In this document: positions 10,550-19,422 of the stretch, piece by piece
Position numbering within the stretch: the first letter of the stretch is position 1
How the letters are laid out: every line of letters begins with the position of its first letter
NCBI GenBank assembly: GCA_019634915.1
Contig: JAHCAN010000001.1
Span: 1 to 64,000 of the forward strand
Origin: Steroidobacteraceae bacterium
GTDB lineage: Bacteria; Pseudomonadota; Gammaproteobacteria; Steroidobacterales; Steroidobacteraceae
Reading direction: 5' to 3'
DNA: 64,000 nucleotides
Position numbers and translations under genes: made by a program
Notes under the pieces: model-generated
The model's input: the letters and a program-made list of their open reading frames with translations, nothing else
What the model was told of the DNA's origin: nothing
Databases searched by the model: none

Positions 10550-11561
10550 GCTTCGTCGCCTCGAGCTGGCTCATCACGGCCTCGGCCAGCTCCTTCGCCC
10601 CCTCGCCGGTCGCGGCGGAAATCAGGAACCTCGGGCCCTTGTGGCGCAGGCGGCGCACGATTTCCTGCGCGCGCGCTTCGGCCTCATCGGGCAGCAGCAG
10701 GTCGCGCTTGTTCAGCACGAGCCAGCGCGGCTTGGCGGCGAGGCCGGCATCGAACTTGCGCAGTTCAGCGATGATCGCGCGGGCGTCGCGCACCGGGTCG
10801 GCGGCCGGGTCCGGCGGCGCGATGTCGACCAGGTGCAGCAGCAGCCGCGTGCGCTGCAGGTGTTTCAGGAAGCGGATGCCGAGCCCCGCACCTTCGGCGG
10901 CGCCTTCGATCAGCCCCGGGATGTCCGCCATCACGAAGCTGCGGTGCTGGCCGACGTAGACCACACCGAGATTGGGGTACAGCGTCGTGAACGGATAGTC
11001 GGCGATCTTCGGGCGCGCCGCCGACAGCGCGCTGATCAGCGTCGACTTGCCGGCGTTTGGCAGGCCGAGCAGGCCGACATCGGCGATCACCTTCAGCTCG
11101 AGTTCGAGCGTGCGCTTCTCGCCAGGCAGGCCCGGCCCGAACTGGCGCGGCGTGCGGTTGGTGCTCGACTTGAAGCGCGTATTGCCCCAGCCGCCCTTGC
11201 CGCCTTTGGCGACCAGCAACTCCCCGCCGGCGCGCGTCAGGTCGCCGAGCGTCTCCCCGGTATCGGCATCGCGCACGATCGTGCCGACCGGCACGGTGAC
11301 ATGCAGGTCCTCACCGCCGCGCCCGGTACAGCCGTTGCCGCTGCCCGGCTCGCCGTGGCGCGCCTTGAACGTGCGCTCGATCCGGAAGTCGGCCAGCGTG
11401 TTGATGCCCTCGGCCGCGCGCAGCCAGACACTGCCGCCATCGCCGCCGTCGCCGCCGTCCGGGCCACCGAACGGCACGAACTTCTCGCGGCGAAAGCTCG
11501 TGCTGCCACGGCCGCCGTTGCCGGCGTGGGCCCTGATGCGTGCTTCGTCGACGAACTTCAT
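10533..11561 (-). CDS. obgE: Ribosome-associated GTPase Obg/CgtA
   Basis: The 342-residue Obg-family GTPase acts in 50S maturation and stress control. The glycine-rich OBG domain occupies residues 1-158 ([20 protein letters not shown], then GGDGGDGG). The G domain follows with P-loop GLPNAGKST near residue 165, DIPGLIEGA (switch II) and NKRDLL (G4). The ATG at 11561 gives the usual MKFVDEA start; nine further in-frame codons upstream are ignored. It lies downstream of rplU-rpmA on the same strand but is separated from rpmA by a terminator. Its last 17 bases overlap the convergent rpsT. Confidence 0.97.
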   Translation of the reverse strand: MKFVDEARIRAHAGNGGRGSTSFRREKFVPFGGPDGGDGGDGGSVWLRAAEGINTLADFRIERTFKARHGEPGSGNGCTGRGGEDLHVTVPVGTIVRDADTGETLGDLTRAGGELLVAKGGKGGWGNTRFKSSTNRTPRQFGPGLPGEKRTLELELKVIADVGLLGLPNAGKSTLISALSAARPKIADYPFTTLYPNLGVVYVGQHRSFVMADIPGLIEGAAEGAGLGIRFLKHLQRTRLLLHLVDIAPPDPAADPVRDARAIIAELRKFDAGLAAKPRWLVLNKRDLLLPDEAEARAQEIVRRLRHKGPRFLISAATGEGAKELAEAVMSQLEATKPISGS

Positions 11562-11600
11562 GGCCTGGCTGACTCCGCGCGCCCGCATCGGCGCACAAAC

Positions 11601-11628
11601 AAAAACCCCGGCACCAGGCCGGGGTTTT
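11601..11628 (-). terminator. Rho-independent terminator after rpmA
   Basis: A 7-bp G+C stem (CCCCGGC / GCCGGGG, loop ACCAG) is flanked by A5 and T4, so on the minus strand it ends in a U-run. It lies 23 bases after the rpmA stop. The symmetry would also let it work on the plus strand. It probably lowers read-through from rplU-rpmA into obgE. Confidence 0.8.
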
Positions 11629-11651
11629 CGCTGCGACGCGCGCTGGCGGGC

Positions 11652-11909
11652 TTACTCCGCGTCGATGCTGACGTAGCGACGCTGCTCGGCGCCCCTGACG
11701 CCGTAGCGGACCTTGCCGTTCTTCAGCGCAAACAGCGTGTGATCGGTACCGATGCCGACGTTGGTGCCGGCATGATACTGGGTGCCGCGCTGGCGCACGA
11801 GGATGTTGCCGGCGAGCACGCTCTGGCCGCCGAACTTCTTCACGCCGAGGCGCTTGCTGTGGGATTCGCGGCCGTTGCGGGTGCTGCCGCCTGCTTTCTT
11901 GTGTGCCAT
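11652..11909 (-). CDS. rpmA: 50S ribosomal protein L27
   Basis: The 85-residue protein begins [19 protein letters not shown], the exact L27 signature, and continues with [15 protein letters not shown] residues ([16 protein letters not shown]) typical of the family. L27 reaches the peptidyl transferase centre of the 50S subunit. It follows rplU by three bases with only a weak ribosome site, so translation is probably coupled. A terminator follows. Confidence 0.97.
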   Translation of the reverse strand: MAHKKAGGSTRNGRESHSKRLGVKKFGGQSVLAGNILVRQRGTQYHAGTNVGIGTDHTLFALKNGKVRYGVRGAEQRRYVSIDAE

Positions 11910-11912
11910 GAC

Positions 11913-12221
11913 TCAGACGATCTCCGTAACCTTGATTTCCGTGTACGGCTGGCGATGGTTCTTCATGCGCAGATAGTGCTTGCGGCGCCGGAACTTCACG
12001 ATGCTGACCTTCGCGCCCTTGCCGTGGCGCTCGATCGTGCCGGTGACCGTGGCACCCGACAGCAGCGGCGCGCCGACCTTGACGCCCTCGCCGGAGCCGA
12101 CGAGCAGCACCTGGTCGAAAGTCACGGTGCTGCCCGGCTCGCCGTCGAGCTTCTCGACGCGCAGCAGCTGGCCTTTTTCCACCCGATACTGCTTGCCGCC
12201 CGTGGCGATGACCGCGTACAT
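11913..12221 (-). CDS. rplU: 50S ribosomal protein L21
   Basis: The 102-residue protein starts [17 protein letters not shown] and contains [18 protein letters not shown], both diagnostic for L21, which binds 23S rRNA. The start has AGGAG nine bases upstream (AGGAGTTTCGAGC-ATG); the frame open to 12329 is not coding. It is the first gene of rplU-rpmA. Confidence 0.97.
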   Translation of the reverse strand: MYAVIATGGKQYRVEKGQLLRVEKLDGEPGSTVTFDQVLLVGSGEGVKVGAPLLSGATVTGTIERHGKGAKVSIVKFRRRKHYLRMKNHRQPYTEIKVTEIV

Positions 12222-12300
12222 GCTCGAAACTCCTGAAAACTGTTTTCCGGCCAATGACTTGGCGCTCGCGCGCCGACAGGCCGGCTGCCAAGGGGCGCGT

Positions 12301-12329
12301 AGTGTACTCAGCCCCCCGGACGCGGTCAA
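12301..12329 (-). promoter_or_regulatory. Predicted promoter of rplU-rpmA
   Basis: On the minus strand TTGACC (12329-12324), a 17-base spacer and TACACT (12306-12301) form a strong promoter about 80 bases before rplU. Just upstream lies the palindrome CTGATGCATCAG (12334-12345), itself enclosed by an 8-bp inverted repeat AACCGCTG/CAGCGGTT (12329-12359). This dyad may be an UP-region regulator site or control the divergent ispB. Confidence 0.6.
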
Positions 12330-12414
12330 ACCGCTGATGCATCAGTGAAAACAGCGGTTCTCGCCGCCGCCCGCCTCCGCTAGCATGCCTCATTCTGACG
12401 GGCACCCTATATTG

Positions 12415-13383
12415 ATGACACTCGAGGAAATCCGCGCGCTCGCCCAACCCGGGCTGGGTGCCGTCGATGACGTGATCCGCGCGCGCCTGCGCAGCGAAGT
12501 GCCGCTCGTCGACCAGATCGCCGAACACATCATCGCGGGGGGCGGCAAGCGCCTGCGCCCGCTGCTGGTCGTGCTCGCCGGCAAGGCCTGCGGTGGCGCC
12601 AATGGCCGCCTGACGGAGGCCGCCGCGTTCATCGAATTCATCCACACGGCGACGCTGCTGCACGACGACGTGGTCGACGGCTCGGCGCGGCGCCGCGGCC
12701 GCGCGACCGCGAACCAGGTGTTCGGCAACCAGGCGAGCGTGCTGGTCGGGGACTTCGTCTACTCGCGCGCCTTCCAGATGATGGCGGCAATCGGCTCGCA
12801 GCGCGTGATGGAGATCATGGCGGACGCGACCAACGTGATCGCCGAGGGCGAGGTGCTGCAGCTGATGAATGCGCACGACCCCGACACGACCGAGCAGCGC
12901 TACCTCGAGGTGATCTACCGCAAAACCGCGCGGCTGTTCGAAGCCGGCGCCGAAGTCGCCGCGGTGCTCGCCGGCGCGCCCGAAGACGTGCAGCAGGCCC
13001 TGCGCCACTACGGCCGCCATCTCGGCACCGCCTACCAGCTGATCGACGACGTCCTCGACTACCGCTCGGACCCGGCCGCGCGCGGCAAGAACCTCGGCGA
13101 CGATCTCACCGAGGGCAAGCCGACGCTGCCGCTGATCCACGCGCTGCGTACCGTCGGCGCGGCCGAGCAGTCGCTGCTGCGCACGGCGATCGAACACGGC
13201 GGCCTCGAACAGCTCGATGCGATCATCGCGGCGATCGACGCGGCCGGCGGTCTCGACTACACCGAGGCGCTGGCACGCAGCGAGGCCGACCGGGCGATCG
13301 CAGCGCTGCAGCCCGTGCCGGCCTCAGCTTGTCGCGATGCGCTCGCCGCCCTCGCGGCGTTCGCCGTCGCGCACCAGACCTGA
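12415..13383 (+). CDS. ispB: Octaprenyl-type (all-trans polyprenyl) diphosphate synthase
   Basis: The 322-residue prenyltransferase elongates FPP with IPP to make the ubiquinone side chain. The first Asp-rich motif is DDVVD at residues 84-88 and the second DDVLD at 211-215. GGGKRLRP at 42-49 binds the diphosphate of IPP. I prefer the ATG at 12415 (MTLEEIRAL) because it aligns with E. coli IspB (MNLEKI...); an in-frame ATG at 12385 adds ten residues without a ribosome site. The position divergent from rplU is the classical one for ispB. Chain length cannot be read from sequence with certainty. Confidence 0.93.
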   Translation: MTLEEIRALAQPGLGAVDDVIRARLRSEVPLVDQIAEHIIAGGGKRLRPLLVVLAGKACGGANGRLTEAAAFIEFIHTATLLHDDVVDGSARRRGRATANQVFGNQASVLVGDFVYSRAFQMMAAIGSQRVMEIMADATNVIAEGEVLQLMNAHDPDTTEQRYLEVIYRKTARLFEAGAEVAAVLAGAPEDVQQALRHYGRHLGTAYQLIDDVLDYRSDPAARGKNLGDDLTEGKPTLPLIHALRTVGAAEQSLLRTAIEHGGLEQLDAIIAAIDAAGGLDYTEALARSEADRAIAALQPVPASACRDALAALAAFAVAHQT

Positions 13384-13387
13384 AGCG

Positions 13388-13415
13388 GGCCGGGGCCGAT
13401 GAGTCGGCCCCGGCC
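13388..13415. terminator. Long GC hairpin between convergent genes
   Basis: A perfect 12-bp inverted repeat (GGCCGGGGCCGA, loop TGAG, TCGGCCCCGGCC) fills the gap between ispB and the convergent exported-protein gene. It lacks a U-run, so it may be an atypical bidirectional terminator or a 3'-end stabiliser. Confidence 0.5.
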
Positions 13416-13421
13416 AGTGGA

Positions 13422-13970
13422 TCATTCGTCGCTGCCCACCGCGCCGGCTGCCTCCTTCGTCACCAGCGGATAGTAGACGGAGAACGGCTCCTCGTTCGGG
13501 TCGAGCTCCACGTAGCGCTCATCCCAGTGGTCGATCGTCAGCGCCCAGCGGGCCCGCTCGCCGCGGACATAATCTTCGAGGTCCGGGAAGAGCTTGCGGA
13601 TCAGTTCCGGCCGTGACAACTGCTTTTCCTTCGGCTTGGCCACGGCCTCGCCCGGCTTCGGGCCGATGCTGATGATCGCGAAGTCCCAGGGAACGCCACG
13701 GGAATGACTGCCTGCGACATAGATCTTCGACGTGCCCCCGCTGTAGCGGGTGCCGTACTCCACGATCGGCTTGTGGTACTTCTTGTACAGCGCCAGCCAT
13801 TCGTCCTGCTTGCCGGGCGGCACCTTGTAATAGGAGATGCTGACCCGCTGCTTGCCGACGCCGCGGCCGTTCTGGCCTTGCGCAAGCGCCGCGTCGGTCG
13901 TGAACGCGAACAGGCCGGCGAGCGCGACAGCCAGCGTCGCGATCCGGGTGAGAGGTTTCGTCTTCGTCAT
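13422..13970 (-). CDS. Exported protein of unknown function
   Basis: The 182-residue protein has a clear signal peptide (KPLTRIATLAVALAGLFAF, then ALA cleavage near residue 30). The mature part is rich in Tyr, Trp, Lys and Pro (for example SISYYKVPPGKQDEWLALYK) and has no motif I can assign; the pattern of a short strand followed by 'KQDEWLALYKKYHKP' resembles small dimeric alpha/beta barrel proteins. It follows the TonB-dependent receptor by 36 bases on the same strand and is probably co-transcribed, so it may help bind or process that receptor's ligand in the periplasm. Confidence 0.7.
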   Translation of the reverse strand: MTKTKPLTRIATLAVALAGLFAFTTDAALAQGQNGRGVGKQRVSISYYKVPPGKQDEWLALYKKYHKPIVEYGTRYSGGTSKIYVAGSHSRGVPWDFAIISIGPKPGEAVAKPKEKQLSRPELIRKLFPDLEDYVRGERARWALTIDHWDERYVELDPNEEPFSVYYPLVTKEAAGAVGSDE

Positions 13971-14006
13971 TGCTCTTCCTCGTGATGGATCAGTAGTGGT
14001 GAGGGA

Positions 14007-16982
14007 TCAGAAGTTGAACTGCAGGGCCAGGTAGTACTGGCGCCCATAGATGTCGTAGGTGCTCGACTGCGTGGAGCCCGGCGTCGTGCCGACGATCGGC
14101 GGTGCCTCGTCGGTGGCGTTGTTGACGCCGCCTCGCAGCGACAGCAGGTCGCTGACGCGCCACTGCCCGTAAAGGTCGAAGTAGTTGAACGCCGCGACAT
14201 CCGGCACGGTCGAGGCCGGGTTGGTCACTTTCGAGGCGTTGCGCATGCCGTCGAGGTAGCGCCACTTGAGGCCGAGGCCGACATTGCCGACGTCGTACTG
14301 CAGTCGCGTCGCGGCCTTCCACGACGGAATGGAGCCCGGCAGCGTCACGCTCGGCGTGCCGACCGTGCCCGCGTAGTCGAGCCTGGCGCTGTTCTTCTGC
14401 AGCTGTACCTCGAACCGGTCGACGTAGCTGATGACCGAATTCAATGCGATCCTGCCGAAGCGGTCATCGAGGCCGATCGCGCCGAGGCCGAAGCTCCAGT
14501 CGACCTGGAAGTCGAGGCCGGTGGTCCGGTAGCCACCGAGATTGAGCGTCGGCTGGTTGACGTTCGCGAACCAGCCGGTGGCCGGATCACGCGCGATCAG
14601 CGAGCAGAAGAAATTGTCCGCCGCGAGCGTCGGGTTCGAGCCGTCCTGGTTGAAGCACTTCGGCAGCACCTGCGCCGCGCCGATCGTGCCGATCACGTCC
14701 TCGATCTCGATGTCGTACCAGTCGAGCGAGAGCTGCAGCCGGGACAGCAGCTCGCCGTCGAACGGCGAGCTCCAGACGACGCCGAAGGTGTAGGTGTCGC
14801 CGCTCTCCGGCGCGAGCGCCTGGTTGCCGCTGGTCGTCGCGAGGATCTCCTGTTGCGGGTTCGCGAAGTTGTCGATCGCCGCCGCCGCGATGCCCTGCTG
14901 TACGCACAGCGTGCGCACCGCCGCTGCATCCGGGCCGGTGCGGGCCTGGCTCTGGTAATGGCACGGGTCACCGTTGCCGCTCGCCACGGTGCCGATGCCG
15001 GGGATCGACACATTGGGTGCCACGAACAGTTCGCCGACACTCGGTGCGCGCACCGCATGCTGGTAGCCGCCACGCAGCCTGACCGGATCGATCAGCGTCC
15101 AGCTGAAGTCGGCCTTGTAGGTATCGACGCCGCCGGCGAGGTTGTAGTCGGAGTAGCGGTAGGCGACGTCGAGGTCGATGGCCTTCGCGAAGAACACGTC
15201 GCGCACGATCGGCACGAGCAGCTCGGCGAAAGCCTCGACGACGTCGGTATCGCCGCGGCTCGCACCGGTGCGGAATACGCCGACCACGTTGCCGCGGGCC
15301 AGATCCTGGTCCGGCAGATAGGTGTACGAATTCTTGCGGTAGCCGAGGCCGGTCGCGAAGCGCAGATCGCCCGCCGGCAGCGCGAACAGGCGGCCCTGCA
15401 GGTTGGCCTCGACGATATCCTGCTCGAGATCGGTCTGGCTGATCGGCGTCGCGACCAGGAAATTGCGGCAGTCGGCCGACAGCTGCGTCAGGCCGAACGG
15501 GTTGTAACCGCCGTCGCACAGGCTCAGGCCGCCGTCGGGGGCGTTCAGCAGCGCGTTCAGCGAGTCGACCAGCACCGAGCCCTGGTTGCGCTCGATCTTG
15601 CGCGTGTTGCCGCGCGAACCATAGACCTCCCAGCTACCCTCGATGCGGTCGATCCGGCCCTCGAAGCCGGCGAGGAACTGGAAGGTGTCGAAGGTCCGGT
15701 CGAAATTGCGCGGGCCGGCCTCCTCCTGGAAGCGCTTCTCGAAGCGGAACGGCGCGGTCGGATCGTTGCGCGACGCGAGCAGCTGCGCGAGATCCGCCGG
15801 GATCCACGGATTCGACACCGGCACGCTGAAGGCATCGTTGCCGGCCTCCGCATTCACGAGCGAGTCGTAGGTCGTGTAATAGACCTGCGCGAACGCCGAG
15901 ACGCTCGGCGCCACCTCGTAACTCGCGCGGCCGAACGCGCTGTAGCGCGTCAGCGGCACCTGCAGGCGCGAGAACTGGTTCAGGTTGTTCAGCTGCGTGC
16001 CGGTATTGAACAGCAGGCCGTCCGGACCGCGGTAGTTGAACGGCCCGTTGCTCGCAGCGAACAGCGTGCCGTCATCGTTGTAGCCGAGCACGGCGGTATT
16101 CGGTACGCGGCCGGCATCAGCGCCGTAGCGGCCGAAGACTTCGTCGATGGCCGCCTGGCTCGGCAGATTGGCCGGGCTGCCGACGTTCGGGCGATAGATG
16201 CCGGTCGGCAGGCGGAAATCCGTGCCGCCGCGCGCGGCGCGAAAGAACTCGCGCGACATGTAGCCGACGTCCTGCCGGTCGGTATAGGACAGCGACAGGA
16301 TGCCGTGGCCGCGATCGTTCGCGAAGTGGCCGCCGGCCGTGATCGACGCATCGAGCGTCCCGCCGTCGCCGTTCTCCTCGTAGACGTTGTACTGCGTGTC
16401 GAAGCGCACGCCCTCGAAGCGCGAGTCGACCTGCAGGTTGACGACGCCCGCGATCGCATCCGAGCCGTACACGGCGGACGCACCGCCGGTGATGATTTCG
16501 ACATTGCCGATCAGCGCCGGCGGCAGCGTGTTGACGTCGACCCAGCCGAGCACGTCGGAAGGCTGCAGCCGACGGCCGTCGAGCAGCACGAGATTGCGCG
16601 TCACGCCGAGGCCGCGCAGGTTGAGCGACGCCTGGCCGGTGCCGCCGAAGCCCGCATTGGTCTGGTTGGCGCCGATCGCGAACTGCGGCAGCTGGTTGAG
16701 CGCGGCCTCGACCGTGACCGCGCCGGTGGCCTCGATCGCATCCGCCGACACGCTCGTGATCGGGCTGTTCGCCTCGTAATCCTTGCGCACGATGCGCGAG
16801 CCGGTGATCGCGACTTCCTGCAGCGGCTCGAGCTGCGTGGCGCTGGCGGCATCGGCGACGGCCGTGGCCTCGGCGATGGCGGCGGCCTCGGCACCATCCG
16901 CGCCGAAGGCGGACCACGGAGATATCAGCAGCATGAAAGCGGCAGCGGACGGCAGTCCGGCGCTTCGAATGGACCTGTTCAC
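14007..16982 (-). CDS. TonB-dependent outer-membrane receptor
   Basis: The 991-residue protein has a signal peptide (SAAAFMLLISPWSAFGADG), a TonB-box region, and a plug domain with AITGSRI, LRGLG.TRNLVLLDGRR and a GGASAVYGSDAIAGVVN-type motif. A 22-strand barrel follows, ending in the aromatic residue needed by the BAM machine (LALQFNF). I chose the GTG start at 16982, which has AGGGA upstream; the frame is open to 17060 but adds no plausible leader. This subfamily is common in oligotrophic proteobacteria and takes up carbohydrates, peptides or hydrophobic carbon sources; nothing here identifies the ligand. It pairs with the exported protein downstream. Confidence 0.9.
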   Translation of the reverse strand: MNRSIRSAGLPSAAAFMLLISPWSAFGADGAEAAAIAEATAVADAASATQLEPLQEVAITGSRIVRKDYEANSPITSVSADAIEATGAVTVEAALNQLPQFAIGANQTNAGFGGTGQASLNLRGLGVTRNLVLLDGRRLQPSDVLGWVDVNTLPPALIGNVEIITGGASAVYGSDAIAGVVNLQVDSRFEGVRFDTQYNVYEENGDGGTLDASITAGGHFANDRGHGILSLSYTDRQDVGYMSREFFRAARGGTDFRLPTGIYRPNVGSPANLPSQAAIDEVFGRYGADAGRVPNTAVLGYNDDGTLFAASNGPFNYRGPDGLLFNTGTQLNNLNQFSRLQVPLTRYSAFGRASYEVAPSVSAFAQVYYTTYDSLVNAEAGNDAFSVPVSNPWIPADLAQLLASRNDPTAPFRFEKRFQEEAGPRNFDRTFDTFQFLAGFEGRIDRIEGSWEVYGSRGNTRKIERNQGSVLVDSLNALLNAPDGGLSLCDGGYNPFGLTQLSADCRNFLVATPISQTDLEQDIVEANLQGRLFALPAGDLRFATGLGYRKNSYTYLPDQDLARGNVVGVFRTGASRGDTDVVEAFAELLVPIVRDVFFAKAIDLDVAYRYSDYNLAGGVDTYKADFSWTLIDPVRLRGGYQHAVRAPSVGELFVAPNVSIPGIGTVASGNGDPCHYQSQARTGPDAAAVRTLCVQQGIAAAAIDNFANPQQEILATTSGNQALAPESGDTYTFGVVWSSPFDGELLSRLQLSLDWYDIEIEDVIGTIGAAQVLPKCFNQDGSNPTLAADNFFCSLIARDPATGWFANVNQPTLNLGGYRTTGLDFQVDWSFGLGAIGLDDRFGRIALNSVISYVDRFEVQLQKNSARLDYAGTVGTPSVTLPGSIPSWKAATRLQYDVGNVGLGLKWRYLDGMRNASKVTNPASTVPDVAAFNYFDLYGQWRVSDLLSLRGGVNNATDEAPPIVGTTPGSTQSSTYDIYGRQYYLALQFNF

Positions 16983-17080
16983 GACTGTTCCCTGATCGAA
17001 GTGAATGGAGAGTGCGATCAGGAAACTAGCGAAGCGGTGCGTCAGGCCGCCAATCACCAAATCGAATCGTGGTACGCCGT

Positions 17081-17095
17081 ACGGCTATAAGCCGT
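17081..17095 (-). terminator. Small hairpin downstream of the RES toxin gene
   Basis: ACGGCT-ATA-AGCCGT is a perfect 6-bp stem with a 3-base loop, nine bases beyond the RES gene stop and about 100 bases before the TonB receptor start. No U-run follows, so it may be a weak terminator or an operator. Confidence 0.35.
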
Positions 17096-17103
17096 GCGCG
17101 CGA

Positions 17104-17817
17104 CTAGAGGAGATCGCGGGCGGCGAACTCCCAGGTTGCGCCGCCGCGCGCGTCGATCACGCAGCGCACGCGCTCGCGCGAGGCGGCGACGAACCAGGTC
17201 TCGCGCTGGCGCGGCTTGCCGCGGCCGAACACCGCCGGCGTGAGCGCCACGACGCAGGCGGCGTGCTCCGGGTCGCGCACCGATTCGTAGCGGATCAGTT
17301 CGATGTTCGCCTCGCGTGCCGCGGTGGCGAGCGCCTGAGTGGCCCGGTAGTCGTTGCGCCGGGTCCAGGTCGCGCGATCGGCGTCGAGCGGCGGCGCCGT
17401 CAGGTCGATCGCCGTGCCGCGCACCGTTGCGACGAAGGCCGTGTGCGGCACCGGCTTCAGATCCGGCGTGCCGGGGGAGTCCAGCAGGAAGCGCAGGCGC
17501 CAGTAACTCTTCTCCGCGAGCGCGGTGCGCAGATGCTCGGCGCCGTACCACACGCCGCCCTCGAACGGCGCGCGAAAGCGCGAGCCGGCATGCGGCCGGT
17601 AGCGAAACGGGGTGGCGAGCAGATAGTGCAGGCGCTCGGTGCCGGCCGCGAGCGGCGGCTTGCTCGCCTCGAGGATGCCCTCGAGCAGTGCCTGCTCGGC
17701 GAGCGAATCGGCGAGCCGCATCGTCGACGCCGTGTGCTGGGCCTCGACGACCCGCCACAGCGCGCGCTGGTAGCGGCGCGCGCTAGAGGCGAGCGCGGGC
17801 GGCGTCCAGGTAGTCAA
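17104..17817 (-). CDS. RES-domain toxin (NAD+-degrading family)
   Basis: The 237-residue protein carries the RES fold: an early WRVVE, then RFRAPFEGGVWYGAEHLRTA with the conserved Arg, Tyr and Thr-Ala, followed by a Glu, and the Ser in RYESVRDP. RES toxins such as MbcT and Rv1989c destroy NAD+, stopping growth until neutralised. Its 5' end overlaps the Xre-type antitoxin gene by 35 bases, more than the usual few, so the true start may be slightly downstream, although the RES domain begins too early to allow much shortening. Toxin following antitoxin is the standard order for this family. Confidence 0.85.
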   Translation of the reverse strand: MTTWTPPALASSARRYQRALWRVVEAQHTASTMRLADSLAEQALLEGILEASKPPLAAGTERLHYLLATPFRYRPHAGSRFRAPFEGGVWYGAEHLRTALAEKSYWRLRFLLDSPGTPDLKPVPHTAFVATVRGTAIDLTAPPLDADRATWTRRNDYRATQALATAAREANIELIRYESVRDPEHAACVVALTPAVFGRGKPRQRETWFVAASRERVRCVIDARGGATWEFAARDLL

Positions 17818-18169
17818 CGGCGCGCACCAGGCCGGCCGGATCGCGCATCAGCTCGAGCGGCACGCCGCCGAGCGCCGCGTTGGGGGCGCGCATCCAGGCC
17901 CGCGCCGCCGTGTCGTCGGAGCCGACGATCGCATCGAGCGAACGGAACGAGCGCACGAACAGCGCCGCGAGCTGCCAGGGCTTGCTGCCCTGCTCGAGCG
18001 AGCGGCTGCCGCTCGCGAGCCGCGAGGCCGTGGCCCCGCTGACCCCGATGATGCCGGCGAGATCGGCTTGGGAAATGCCGAGGAAGGCCGCGGCCCGGAA
18101 GGCCGCGCGCGCGAGGATGGCGCCTGGATCGGCGGCTGCCTTGCGCTTGCCCTGGCTGGTGATAGTCAT
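17783..18169 (-). CDS. Xre/MbcA/ParS-type antitoxin of the RES module
   Basis: The 128-residue protein has an Xre-like helix-turn-helix at about residues 30-60 (GISQADLAGIIGVSGATASR) and the C-terminal toxin-binding DUF2384 domain (AWMRAPNAALGGVPLELMRDP, then GLVRAVDYLDAARARL). The domain binds RES toxin and blocks its active site; the HTH probably autoregulates the operon. There is no Shine-Dalgarno sequence, and the predicted -10 box lies only 11 bases from the ATG, so the mRNA may be leaderless. Confidence 0.85.
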   Translation of the reverse strand: MTITSQGKRKAAADPGAILARAAFRAAAFLGISQADLAGIIGVSGATASRLASGSRSLEQGSKPWQLAALFVRSFRSLDAIVGSDDTAARAWMRAPNAALGGVPLELMRDPAGLVRAVDYLDAARARL

Positions 18170-18205
18170 TTCAGAGGAAATATTACTTCAGATTTCTTTC
18201 TATGG
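18170..18205 (-). promoter_or_regulatory. AT-rich promoter/operator of the RES-Xre module
   Basis: An AT-rich island in GC-rich surroundings. On the plus strand it holds two direct TTCAGA repeats 17 bases apart (18170-18175 and 18187-18192). On the minus strand a TAATAT -10 box lies between them (18185-18180). Repeats flanking the -10 would suit autorepression by the antitoxin. Confidence 0.45.
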
Positions 18206-18252
18206 CAATCGTGGTGGCGCCGCCGGCGCCTGGCGTCGTGCGCCGGTGGCGT

Positions 18253-18281
18253 TTGAATGCATCCCGGCCGTTCAGTAGACT
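18253..18281 (+). promoter_or_regulatory. Predicted promoter of tRNA-Pro
   Basis: TTGAAT (18253-18258), 17-base spacer, TAGACT (18276-18281). Transcription would start about ten bases before the mature tRNA 5' end. Confidence 0.55.
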
Positions 18282-18297
18282 GCGCGGCTCTCTGCCT

Positions 18298-18374
<77 letters not shown>

Positions 18375-18540
18375 ACAAATACATGTAAAAGCAACTGGTT
18401 ATTTATGGAACTCGCGCCGGGGCGCGGCGCAGCCGGGACGGCGTGAACTGCACACAGGTCGCCGCTCCGGGGCCGCGGGCCGGAATCGTTAGGGAAGCGG
18501 GATCGGTTCGCCCAGATTCCTCCGGGCTCCAAAGATTGAC

Positions 18541-19263
18541 TCAGGCGCGGGCCTTGCGGCGCGCGCGCGGCTTCACCACCTGCGACAGCCGGCCGGCATC
18601 GGCGGGAACCTCGGGCTCGATGCCCTCCTCGCCGTGGATCTGCATCAACGCATCCATCAGGCCCTCGTCGGCGCTCGAACAGACGCCGAGCACGCTGGCC
18701 TCCTCGCAGCCCTCGGCGGCGACATACGCGTGGCCCATGTTGGAGTCGATGTAGACCGACTCGCCGGCCTCGAGCACGATCGGGTCGTAGAACTCGGTGT
18801 GGATCTCCACGCGCCCCTCGAGCACGTAGATGTATTCCTCGCCCGAGTGGTGCACGAGTTCGCCGAACTCGCCGACACTCTTGGCGCGGATCCGCGTCAG
18901 CACCGGGATCATGCGTTTGCGCCGCAGTTCGGCGCACAGGTAGTAGTAGTCGTAATTGCGCGTGTTGACGCGGATCGCGCGATCGAGGCGGCCGATGCTG
19001 CGCCGGGCCGTGACCGGCGGTTCCGGCCCTGCGGACGGCTCGGCAAACAGGTCGGCCATGCGTATCTTCAGCCGCTCGCTGAGCTGCTGCAGCTTGTCGT
19101 AAGTCAGCGTGAGCCGGTCGTGCTCCACCTTGGCGAGCGTCGAGAGCGGGATGCCCGTGCGCCTGCTCATCTCCTTCAATGTCCAGTCATTGCGCGTGCG
19201 CAGCGCTCGCAGCACGCGCCCGAGGGTGGGTCTGGCCGGCGGCCGGGATCTGTGGGTCTTCAT
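18541..19263 (-). CDS. XRE-family transcriptional regulator with C-terminal cupin
   Basis: The 240-residue protein has an N-terminal helix-turn-helix (about residues 12-67: LRALRTRNDWTLKEMSRRTG then IPLSTLAKVEHDRL) and a C-terminal cupin domain (HHSGEEYIYVLEGRVEIH and the second motif MGHAYVAA). XRE-cupin regulators control small-molecule catabolic or transport genes, the cupin sensing the ligand. It is divergent from the serine hydrolase/permease/peptide transporter operon, whose promoter carries an inverted repeat over the -10 box, so it is probably that operon's regulator. A basic Arg/Lys-rich tail (KPRARRKARA) ends the protein. Confidence 0.85.
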   Translation of the reverse strand: MKTHRSRPPARPTLGRVLRALRTRNDWTLKEMSRRTGIPLSTLAKVEHDRLTLTYDKLQQLSERLKIRMADLFAEPSAGPEPPVTARRSIGRLDRAIRVNTRNYDYYYLCAELRRKRMIPVLTRIRAKSVGEFGELVHHSGEEYIYVLEGRVEIHTEFYDPIVLEAGESVYIDSNMGHAYVAAEGCEEASVLGVCSSADEGLMDALMQIHGEEGIEPEVPADAGRLSQVVKPRARRKARA

Positions 19264-19336
19264 TTACGGCCATTCTAGCGGCAGCGCGTGCCAAAACGCC
19301 CCGTCCGGGCCCGGGAGGCCGACGATTACCCGCCGG

Positions 19337-19370
19337 TTGACGATTCTCCATTCAGGACTATCATGTCCTT
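19337..19370 (+). promoter_or_regulatory. Promoter of the serine hydrolase operon with overlapping operator
   Basis: TTGACG (19337-19342), 16-base spacer and TATCAT (19359-19364) form a promoter about 60 bases before the ATG. The -10 box is embedded in the inverted repeat AGGAC-TATCAT-GTCCT (19354-19369), a position suited to repression, most simply by the divergent XRE-cupin protein. Confidence 0.5.
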
Positions 19371-19422
19371 TACAGGATAAACAGACCGCCGAGGACGGCG
19401 GCACCACGCAAGCGAGGGTCCG

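Noticed and set aside
14853..17090. 745-codon plus-strand frame opposite the TonB receptor
   Set aside because: Shadow of the receptor gene; product has no domain pattern.
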